In this document: piece after piece, positions 26,067 through 34,762 of the stretch | How the letters are laid out: every line of letters starts with the position of its first letter | How positions within the stretch are numbered: position 1 is the first letter of the stretch | Origin: Thioalkalicoccus limnaeus | GTDB taxonomy: Bacteria; Pseudomonadota; Gammaproteobacteria; Chromatiales; Chromatiaceae | Length of the DNA stretch: 64,000 nucleotides | Direction: 5' to 3' | NCBI RefSeq assembly: GCF_041197575.1 | Contig: NZ_JBDKXB010000003.1 | Span: 62,001 to 126,000, forward strand | Notes under the pieces: model-generated | Told to the model about the DNA's origin: nothing | Database searches by the model: none | What the model saw: the letters and a program-made list of their open reading frames with translations, nothing else | Program-made: the position numbers and the translations under genes

Positions 26067-27200
26067 ATGCCTGTCGCGTCCGTCAAGCGCCGTCCGTTCG
26101 TCGTCATCGTCGATGACCAAGCCACTGGGCGCCGGATCCTGGAACGCATGGTCCACGGTTCGGCGCCGGAGCTCGATGTGGCCTGTTTCGGCGACCCGCT
26201 GTCCGCCATCGAGGCCATCGGTCAGCGCGTCCCGGATCTGATCCTGACCGACTATCTGATGCCCGGTATGGACGGGATTGCTTTCATCCGGCGCATTCGT
26301 GCCTTCCACGCCTGTCTCGATGTCCCGATCATCGTGGTCACGATCCTGGAAGGCCAGGACGTCCGGTACCAGGCGCTCGACGCGGGTGCTACCGATTTCC
26401 TCCATCGGCCGATCGACGAATACGAATGCCGGGCCCGGTGTCGCAATCTGCTGACACTGCGTCATCAGCAGATGATCATCCGTGACCGGGCGGCCTGGCT
26501 CGAGGCGCGAGTCACCGAGGCCACCTCCGAGATCAAGGCGCGTGAGCGCGAAACCCTGTTGCGCTTGGCCAAGGCTGGCGAGTACCGCGACAAGGGGACC
26601 GGTGATCATGTGTTGCGCATCGCACGCTATTCGCGTCTGATGGCGGAGGCGCTCGGTCTGACGTCGGAGCACTGTGACGCGATCGAGCTGGCCGCGCCGA
26701 TGCACGACATCGGCAAGGTCGGGATCCCGGATCAGGTCCTGCTCAAGCCCGGGCGTTTGACGCCTGGCGAGTTCGAGATCATGAAGCGCCATTGCGCGAT
26801 CGGTTTCGAGATCTTGAAAGACAGTCCGTCGAGCTACCTTCAGCTTGGCGCCACGATCGCGTTGCATCATCACGAACGCTATGATGGTACCGGGTATCCG
26901 GGCGCCATCGCGGCGGAAAGGATCCCGCTGGAGGCACGGATCGTCGCCGTGGCCGATGTCTTCGATGCGCTGACGACGGCCCGTCCTTACAAGCAAGCCT
27001 GGCCGGTTGATGAGGCGTTGGGCCACCTGGTCGCCGAGTCCGGTGCGCATTTCGACCCCGAGTGCGTCACGGCCTTTTTGTCGGTCACGGAATCGGTCGA
27101 GGCCGTCGGACGGGAGCTGGCCGACGAGGGCCTGGCCAACGGAGACCCCGACGCAGCCGGTCCCGGTCCCGAGGAGACGCCGGACCCGAGCGGTCGATGA
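26067..27200 (+). CDS. rpfG: Two-component response regulator with HD-GYP c-di-GMP phosphodiesterase domain (RpfG)
   Basis: 377 aa with an N-terminal receiver domain (FVVIVDDQ, phospho-acceptor Asp in LILTDYLMPGMDG) and a C-terminal HD-GYP domain (APMHDIGKVGIPD, HHHERYDGTGYPG, VADVFDALTTARPYK). In Xanthomonas RpfG is activated by the DSF sensor RpfC and degrades c-di-GMP. Length and layout match that protein. The ATG at 26067 is used; the frame extends upstream to 25926 without homology. The rpfC start codon overlaps its stop (ATGA at 27197-27200), so the pair is translationally coupled. Confidence 0.92.
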   Translation: MPVASVKRRPFVVIVDDQATGRRILERMVHGSAPELDVACFGDPLSAIEAIGQRVPDLILTDYLMPGMDGIAFIRRIRAFHACLDVPIIVVTILEGQDVRYQALDAGATDFLHRPIDEYECRARCRNLLTLRHQQMIIRDRAAWLEARVTEATSEIKARERETLLRLAKAGEYRDKGTGDHVLRIARYSRLMAEALGLTSEHCDAIELAAPMHDIGKVGIPDQVLLKPGRLTPGEFEIMKRHCAIGFEILKDSPSSYLQLGATIALHHHERYDGTGYPGAIAAERIPLEARIVAVADVFDALTTARPYKQAWPVDEALGHLVAESGAHFDPECVTAFLSVTESVEAVGRELADEGLANGDPDAAGPGPEETPDPSGR

Positions 27201-29791
27201 CGCCTCGATACGCGAACGCCACACCGGAGGTTCGACGTCCTCGCTCCTGGCTAGTCCGATTGCAGGAGCGGGCGGATACCGAGCATGAACAGGCGCTGTT
27301 GCGCCTCGTGATCGGCTCGGCCGCCTGTCTCTACATGGTCGGCGCGGAACTCTTCGGGGATGCCGGGTGGACGGTCGGTCCGGCCATCGTCGTCGTCGCC
27401 GTCGGTTTCATGGCGTCGGCGCTGGCGTTGCTTCTGGGTATCCTGATCTGGCCGTCGCCATCGCCCTTCCGCCGCATCGCTGGGATCCTGCTGGACCTGT
27501 CCGCGACCACGGTCGCGATGAGCCTCGCCGGCGAACACGGGGCGCCGTTGCTCGCCGTCTACCTGTGGGTCATCATCGGGAACGGCTTTCGCTTCGGCGT
27601 CAGCTATCTCGTCGTGGCTGCCTGCCTGGCGGTCGTGGGCTTCATCGTCGTGATCGCCTTGTCGCCGTTCTGGCACTCGCACCCGTTCCTCGGGATCAGC
27701 TACCTGTTGGTCTTGATCCTGATCCCGCCGTATGTGGCGCTCCTGTTGCGGAAGCTGACCGAGGCGGTCGATCGCGCGAACGACGCGAATCGCGCCAAGA
27801 GCCAGTTCCTCGCGAAGATGAGCCACGAGTTGCGCACGCCGTTGAATGGCGTCATCGGCGGCAGCGAGTTGCTGATGGACGGCGAACTCGGCTCGGAACA
27901 GCGGTCGCTCGCTCGGACCATCAAGACCTCGGCGCAGACGCTGCTCGGCATCATCGAGAACATCCTGGACTTGTCGAGGATCGAGGCTGGGCGGGTGCAG
28001 TTGGAGCGGATCGACTTCGATCTGCATCGGCTGCTCGCGGACACGTTGGAGATGGTTCGGCCGCAGGCCCGACGCAAGGGTCTCGCACTGTCGATGCGCA
28101 TCGATCCACAGCTGCCTTTCCTGTTGCGTGGCGATCCGTTGCATCTTCGCCAGATCCTGATCAACCTGCTGGGTAATGCCGTGAAGTTCACGGAAACGGG
28201 CTCGGTGGTGTTGCGGGCCGGATTGGCGGGCGGGATGGAGACGGGAGGCCGGGTGCTGGCCCGCCTCGAGGTCGAAGATACCGGAATCGGAATCGCCGAG
28301 ACCGACCAAGCAACGATCTTCGACCGTTTTCGCCAGGCTGACAGTTCGATCACGCGCCGCTACGGTGGCTCGGGTTTGGGCACCGCGATCGCGCGGGAGC
28401 TGGCACGGCTGATGGGCGGAGAGATCGGTCTTCGCAGCATGCCGGGGCGGGGCTCGCTGTTCTGGGTCGAGGTGCCGCTGGAGGTGCGGGAATCCGTGCT
28501 GCCGTCCCCTCCCGAGCCGGGGTTCGGCGGTCTGCGCCTGCTGGTCATCGGGGCCGGCGATCTGACGCGGGCCTTGTCTGGTTATCTGATCGCGTGGGGA
28601 TTGGAGCATCGCATCGTCCGTTCTCCTATCGAAGCGTGCGCAGAGCTGAATACCGCCTGCTCGCGCGATCGGTCCTACCACTTGGTGCTGGTATGTACTG
28701 GCGCGAATCTGCCCGACCCGGCGCGCATCGCGACCGAACTGCGCCTAACCGCGGGGTGCGATGCTGTCGGGCTGGTGTTGGTCGGTGCGCTACGCGTCGA
28801 CGGTGATATGGAACATTGGCATGCGCAGGGATATTCGAGCGTCGTGCACGACCCGCTGGATAAGAGGCTACTTTTCAACGCGATTCATGCGGCATCGAGT
28901 GCCCGCGAGATCCCTGGGAATGTGGTGTCGTTGATCGACCACTATCGTGCCAAGGCGGCTCCGACATCGGCGCATCTGAGGATCTTGGTCGCCGAGGATA
29001 ACGAAACCAATCGGCTGTTGTTGCGGGGGTTGCTCGAGCGAGTCGGTCATTCGGTGACCTTGTTCGATAACGGTGACGCGGCGCTGGAAGCCTTGGCGAA
29101 CGGTGCCGATGACTTCGATCTGATGGTCATCGACCACAATATGCCGGGGCGCAGCGGCCTGGATGTCTTCAAGGCCCACCGTTTCATGCGCGCTGGTGCA
29201 GCATTGCCGACGATCATCCTGACGGCGGACGCGACTCCCGAGGCCCGGCAGGCCTGTCTGGACGCCGGTGTCACGGCCTTCCTGACCAAGCCGATCGAGT
29301 CGGTCAAGCTCCTGGAGCTGATCGCAGCGGTTGGTGCCGCCGGTTGCGGTCGCCAGGATCCAGGGCATCACGCGTCTGGTGTCGCGGCACCGGGGTTGCT
29401 GTTGGACGATGACAAGCTGCGAGCGTTGGACCAACTCGCGGCCGACCCCGCGTTCGTTCACGAATTGGTACAGTGTTTCCGGCGCGATGGCGAATCGGCG
29501 ATCGAGCGTCTGGGCGCTGCGCTGGACGAGCAGGACTACCCGGCCCTGAGGGCGACGATCCATGCCCTGAGAGGCGTTGCGGCGGAGTTCGGGGCATTGC
29601 GCGTGTTGGATCTGTGCCGCCAGTTGCAGACCTTGCGCCCCTTCGAGTTGCACAGCGAACGGGCTGCGTCGTTGCTTGCCGCCTTGCGGCTGGCGCAGGG
29701 GGAAACCATCAGTCGGCTGGCCGTGCTTTATCACGGCCCGGGCGACTCGAATCAGCCCCCCGGTCTGGCCCTCCCACCGGAGGCGTCTTGA
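27197..29791 (+). CDS. rpfC: Hybrid sensor histidine kinase RpfC (DSF-family sensor)
   Basis: 864 aa: five or so N-terminal membrane helices (residues ~35-185) as in RpfC, then HisKA with FLAKMSHELRTPLNG (phospho-His ~210), HATPase ending in GSGLGTAIARELARLMGG (the GLGT form is characteristic of RpfC), a receiver domain (LRILVAEDNETN, Asp in MVIDHNMPG), and a C-terminal Hpt domain (IHALRGVAAEFG). In Xanthomonas it senses the cis-2-unsaturated fatty acid DSF and controls RpfG. Residues between the kinase and receiver (~435-600) form an extra segment resembling a degenerate receiver. No rpfF synthase is in the window. Confidence 0.92.
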   Translation: MTPRYANATPEVRRPRSWLVRLQERADTEHEQALLRLVIGSAACLYMVGAELFGDAGWTVGPAIVVVAVGFMASALALLLGILIWPSPSPFRRIAGILLDLSATTVAMSLAGEHGAPLLAVYLWVIIGNGFRFGVSYLVVAACLAVVGFIVVIALSPFWHSHPFLGISYLLVLILIPPYVALLLRKLTEAVDRANDANRAKSQFLAKMSHELRTPLNGVIGGSELLMDGELGSEQRSLARTIKTSAQTLLGIIENILDLSRIEAGRVQLERIDFDLHRLLADTLEMVRPQARRKGLALSMRIDPQLPFLLRGDPLHLRQILINLLGNAVKFTETGSVVLRAGLAGGMETGGRVLARLEVEDTGIGIAETDQATIFDRFRQADSSITRRYGGSGLGTAIARELARLMGGEIGLRSMPGRGSLFWVEVPLEVRESVLPSPPEPGFGGLRLLVIGAGDLTRALSGYLIAWGLEHRIVRSPIEACAELNTACSRDRSYHLVLVCTGANLPDPARIATELRLTAGCDAVGLVLVGALRVDGDMEHWHAQGYSSVVHDPLDKRLLFNAIHAASSAREIPGNVVSLIDHYRAKAAPTSAHLRILVAEDNETNRLLLRGLLERVGHSVTLFDNGDAALEALANGADDFDLMVIDHNMPGRSGLDVFKAHRFMRAGAALPTIILTADATPEARQACLDAGVTAFLTKPIESVKLLELIAAVGAAGCGRQDPGHHASGVAAPGLLLDDDKLRALDQLAADPAFVHELVQCFRRDGESAIERLGAALDEQDYPALRATIHALRGVAAEFGALRVLDLCRQLQTLRPFELHSERAASLLAALRLAQGETISRLAVLYHGPGDSNQPPGLALPPEAS

Positions 29792-29823
29792 GGGCGCTCG
29801 GCTCGAGGCGACGGGACCTTCCA

Positions 29824-31167
29824 TCACCAGGTCGTTTCGCCCGCGTCATGGGCCATGGCCACCGCGCGGCCCCGGCTTTCATCGATGAAACGGGTCGCCC
29901 CGAGGGCGATCGCGAACAACAGCACGCAGAACAGGATGGCCGTGTGCAATCCGACCAGCATCTGCAACAGGCCTATGGCCACCAGCCCGAAGACCCCAGC
30001 CAACTTCATGGCTAGGCCCCAAAAGCCGAACAGTTCCGCGGAGCGAGACAGAGGGGCGAACAGACCGACCAGCGTGCGAGTGGCCGATTGACAGGACCCA
30101 AGGCTCAGGCCGGCGACGCAGCCGACAACGAGGAACAGGTACTGGGCCGGCCAGTCGAGCCCCAAGTGCTCCATCAGGCCGCGACTGATCGCCGGTGTCA
30201 AATAGATCAGGGCAATGGCCGTGATCCATAGGATCAATGTGATGCCATAGGTGCGCAGTGCCCCGATCCGATCCTGAATGAAGCCGAAGCCGAGCGCGCC
30301 GGCGGCGGCGGTGATCTGGACTAGCACGAACATCAGGGTCCGCACCGATTCGTCCCAGCCGATCACCTGCGCGCCGTAGATGAAGGCGTAGGTGATGATG
30401 ATGTAGATGCCGCTCATCGAGAAGAAGACGGATACGAACAGGACCGCCAGATCGCGGTGTTCGCGAAGCCGTCCGATCGTCTGGCCGACGCGGGCGAAAC
30501 CGATGGCCAGGTAGCCGGTGCCGGGTGGCAGCGGCCGCGGGCGTCCGCGCTCGCGCACCCAGACGAAGGTCGGGATGGCCGCGAGCAGGAAGAACACCGC
30601 GGCCCAAGGGCCGACCCAGCGGATGCGCTCGAAGTTCTCGGCACTGACCTCGCCGAGGGCGAGCAAGACGAAGATGGCCGACATCAAACCCCCGATGTAA
30701 CCCAGCGCCCAGCCGAACCCCGAGATCTTGCCCAAGTCTTCCGGCGGTCCCAGGTCCGGTAGGAAGCTTGCGATGAAGGCCTCGCCGATCGAATAGGCAA
30801 AGTTGGACAGAATCAGCAGCAGGACGCCGAGCAGCAGGTAACCGGGGGCGACGAAGTAGAGTGCGGCCGTCGTGACGACCGTGACCAGATAACTTGCGAA
30901 CAGGAAGCGCTTCTTGGTCGCGGTGTAATCCATGATGGCGCCGGCGACCGGCGAACAGACGACGACCAGCAGATAGCCCGTGGCCAGAGCGAGGCTCCAC
31001 AGCAGATTGCCCAGCCGGTAGTCCGGGGCGTCTCCGACGATGATGCGCGTGAAGAGGTCGCCGAAGACGACGGTGATGATCAGCAACGTGTAAGCCTGGT
31101 TGGCGAAATCGAACATCGCCCAACCAAAGATCTCGCGCTTTGGGGCTCGGACACGCGGTGGCATCAT
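29824..31167 (-). CDS. MFS transporter, UMF1/Atg22-like
   Basis: A ~447-aa polytopic membrane protein with about 12 helices, including FGWAMFDFANQAYTLLIITV at the start, which is the signature of the unknown major facilitator family 1 (Atg22-like) in bacteria. Substrate unknown; Atg22 in yeast exports amino acids from vacuoles. ATG 31167 is taken; a GTG at 31194 is an alternative. It converges with rpfC (32-bp gap), and no regulatory site was recognised. Confidence 0.85.
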   Translation of the reverse strand: MMPPRVRAPKREIFGWAMFDFANQAYTLLIITVVFGDLFTRIIVGDAPDYRLGNLLWSLALATGYLLVVVCSPVAGAIMDYTATKKRFLFASYLVTVVTTAALYFVAPGYLLLGVLLLILSNFAYSIGEAFIASFLPDLGPPEDLGKISGFGWALGYIGGLMSAIFVLLALGEVSAENFERIRWVGPWAAVFFLLAAIPTFVWVRERGRPRPLPPGTGYLAIGFARVGQTIGRLREHRDLAVLFVSVFFSMSGIYIIITYAFIYGAQVIGWDESVRTLMFVLVQITAAAGALGFGFIQDRIGALRTYGITLILWITAIALIYLTPAISRGLMEHLGLDWPAQYLFLVVGCVAGLSLGSCQSATRTLVGLFAPLSRSAELFGFWGLAMKLAGVFGLVAIGLLQMLVGLHTAILFCVLLFAIALGATRFIDESRGRAVAMAHDAGETTW

Positions 31168-31525
31168 TCTCGTCCGGGTCGTCGGCACCGCCACCGGGTG
31201 CCGTTACCGTGCAGACAGCGTAACAAGATGCTGCTCATGAGGTCTCCCGACTTCCAGCGCGACAGCGATCGATCGCCGAATTGTACGCTAGGCAGGGGCT
31301 GTCTCGCCGCGGATGGCGGAATACACGACGGGGGTAGGGGAGGCGGTTCGAGCGCGATGTCGCGTCGTTGCCGACGCCGCGGAGCCAGGTCACCTCGATG
31401 AGGCTTGGGGGATCCTGGCGAGGGACGCGGGGCCTTTGCGCGATCCGCGCGCGCCAGGCGGGCCAAACGAACAAGCCCCGCCGGAGGCGGGGCTTGCTTG
31501 GCTTAGCGGGAATGGGATCCGGAGA
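31168..31525. other. Intergenic region upstream of the MFS gene, containing the groEL terminator
   Basis: 358 bp between the MFS start and the groEL stop. The only recognisable element is the groEL terminator (31473-31495). G+C-rich remainder with no gene; long plus-strand open frames continuing into groEL are antisense shadows. Confidence 0.5.
31473..31495 (-). terminator. Intrinsic terminator of groES-groEL
   Basis: Perfect 10-bp stem AAGCCCCGCC / GGCGGGGCTT with a 3-nt loop, 31 bp past the groEL stop, followed on the minus strand by TGTTCGTTT. Confidence 0.85.
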
Positions 31526-33172
<1,647 letters not shown>

Positions 33173-33236
33173 TGTCTTGAATCCTGTTGCGAAGTGGTTG
33201 AATCGGTTCGTGGGAGGCGGGAGCTGCGGTGGGCCG

Positions 33237-33527
33237 TCAGCCCTCGATCACGCCCATGATGTCTTCCTCGCGCATGACGAGGAAATCCTTGCCGCTCAGC
33301 TTCACTTCGGTACCCGAGTACTTGCCGAACAGCACCCGGTCGCCGACCTTGACATCGAGCGGGCGGGTCTCGCCGTTGTCGAGCAGCTTGCCGCGGCCGA
33401 CCGCGATGACCTCACCCTGGATCGGCTTCTCGGTTGCCGTATCGGGAATCACGATACCACCAGCCGTTGTACGTTCCTCCTCCATGCGGCGGACGACGAC
33501 GCGATCGTGCAAGGGACGGATATTCAT
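33237..33527 (-). CDS. groES: Co-chaperonin GroES (Hsp10)
   Basis: 96-aa heptamer subunit capping GroEL: MNIRPLHDRVVVRRMEEERTT at the start, the mobile loop around EERTTAGGIVIPD and the end DIMGVIEG. GGAGAA lies 8 bp before the ATG at 33527. First gene of the groESL operon, regulated by the CIRCE element at 33587-33613. Confidence 0.98.
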   Translation of the reverse strand: MNIRPLHDRVVVRRMEEERTTAGGIVIPDTATEKPIQGEVIAVGRGKLLDNGETRPLDVKVGDRVLFGKYSGTEVKLSGKDFLVMREEDIMGVIEG

Positions 33528-33586
33528 CGGACGTTTCTCCTCGTGCGGTTGAACATTGAAGCGCCCATCAACCCGGTGCCGGGTTG

Positions 33587-33613
33587 TTAGCACTCGTCTA
33601 ATGTGAGCGCTAA
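33587..33613. promoter_or_regulatory. CIRCE operator (HrcA-binding) of groESL
   Basis: TTAGCACTC-N9-GAGCGCTAA, one base away from the perfect consensus TTAGCACTC-N9-GAGTGCTAA. It lies immediately downstream of, and touches, the -10 box of the groES promoter, so HrcA binding would block transcription until heat shock. hrcA itself is not in the window. Confidence 0.95.
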
Positions 33614-33640
33614 TAATAGGCGTGTCGGCCGCCGTGTCAA
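33613..33640 (-). promoter_or_regulatory. Sigma-70 promoter of groESL
   Basis: On the minus strand: consensus -35 TTGACA (plus 33635-33640), 16-bp spacer, -10 TATTAT (plus 33613-33618), with the start point falling inside the CIRCE element. This suggests vegetative-sigma transcription with HrcA repression rather than sole sigma-32 control. Confidence 0.85.
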
Positions 33641-33672
33641 GCGGTCACGGGAGGATTTTTGCCCTGTGGATG

Positions 33673-34116
33673 TCAGTCCTTTTCGCGTCGGTAGTCGCCG
33701 TCGATGACCCGCGGACCCTCATCGCGATCCATCGAGCGTGGGTCGCGCGGGTCGACCGACCGTATCGGGATGATCTGCACATAGCGGTTGATGACGAGCC
33801 GTCGCAGCGGCGGGACGAGCAGTGCGAAGCCGATGGCGTCGGTGATGAAGCCCGGGAACAGCAGCAACAAGCCCGCGAACAACAACAAGGCGCCATCGAA
33901 CATGTCGAGTGCCGGGAGCTCCTCCCGAGCCATTTGCTGCTGAACGCGGCGCAAGACGGTGAAGCCTTGCTGCCGCACGAGCAGGGTACCGATGACGGCT
34001 GTCAGGATCGCGAGCAGGATGGTCGTCAAGGGGCCGATCGCGCTGCCGACCTTGAGCAGGACGTAAAGCTCGGCGAGCGGGGCCGCGATGAAAAGGATGA
34101 TGATAACGGGTAGCAC
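33673..34116 (-). CDS. fxsA: FxsA family membrane protein
   Basis: A 147-aa cytoplasmic-membrane protein with about three helices (LPVIIILFIAAPLAELYVLL, GPLTTILLAILTAVIG, and GALLLFAGLLLLFPGFITDA) and a charged C-terminal tail. E. coli FxsA overproduction relieves F-plasmid exclusion of phage T7; normal role unknown. A GTG start at 34116 preceded by GGAGAGG is chosen because the first membrane helix begins there. In E. coli fxsA is also near groESL. Confidence 0.85.
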   Translation of the reverse strand: MLPVIIILFIAAPLAELYVLLKVGSAIGPLTTILLAILTAVIGTLLVRQQGFTVLRRVQQQMAREELPALDMFDGALLLFAGLLLLFPGFITDAIGFALLVPPLRRLVINRYVQIIPIRSVDPRDPRSMDRDEGPRVIDGDYRREKD

Positions 34117-34429
34117 TGTGTTCGGCCTCTCCGGTGATTGGGGTGGATCGACAGGGCGGCGCGGCCGCGTGGTGCCGATGTGTCGGGTGTCTCGATCTTG
34201 GATCGGCGCCGGCTCCGAAGGTGCGAGGTTCGAATCCGGGCTTGTCCGAGCGCTGATGGACGCGGGCCTTGCCGGGCCTCCTGGGTCACGCCTGCCAACG
34301 CGCATCCGAGGAATCGGAAGGTCCTATCGGTGGCGGGTCGCGGCCATTCGGGTGAATGCCAAGCAGGTATTCGCTACTCTATGTCGACTCGAACCCGATG
34401 CCACCCTGGCCACCTGGGTAGAAAATACC
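34117..34429. other. Divergent intergenic region fxsA-cutA
   Basis: 313 bp with no recognisable gene, repeat or operator. A GGTTCGAATCC string at about 34228 looks like a tRNA T-loop, but no cloverleaf can be drawn around it. Confidence 0.4.
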
Positions 34430-34762
34430 ATGACCAACGACGATCTTTTGTTGACCTTGTGCACCTGCCCCGATCGGGAAAGCGCGCAACGCCTGGCCAC
34501 GACCCTGGTCGAGGCGCGTCTCGCCGCGTGCGTCAACATCTTGCCAGGTGCCCTGTCCGTCTTCAGCTGGGAGGGCCGGACCGAGCAGGTCGATGAGGTG
34601 CTGCTGATGATCAAGACCGGCTCGGCGCAGTTCGACGAGCTCCAACGGCGCGTGACCCAATTGCATCCTTACGAGGTGCCCGAGATCATCGCGATCCCGA
34701 TCGCCGACGGTCTGCCCGCGTACCTCGATTGGCTTCGCGCCTGCACCCGGTCCAAGCCATGA
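34430..34762 (+). CDS. cutA: Divalent-cation tolerance protein CutA
   Basis: 110-aa PII-like trimeric protein. Family blocks are LARLAACVNILPGALSVFSW-type (here EARLAACVNILPG), the WEGRTEQVDEVLLMIKTG segment, and HPYEVPEIIAIPI. Linked to copper tolerance in E. coli through the dsbD region, though the mechanism is uncertain. No clear Shine-Dalgarno before ATG 34430. The next gene dsbD starts in its stop codon (ATGA), as cutA-dsbD pairs do in other gammaproteobacteria. Confidence 0.95.
   Translation: MTNDDLLLTLCTCPDRESAQRLATTLVEARLAACVNILPGALSVFSWEGRTEQVDEVLLMIKTGSAQFDELQRRVTQLHPYEVPEIIAIPIADGLPAYLDWLRACTRSKP

Noticed and set aside
34220..34250. GGTTCGAATCC resembling a tRNA T-loop
   Set aside because: Flanking bases give only three of five T-stem pairs and no acceptor, D or anticodon arms can be formed.
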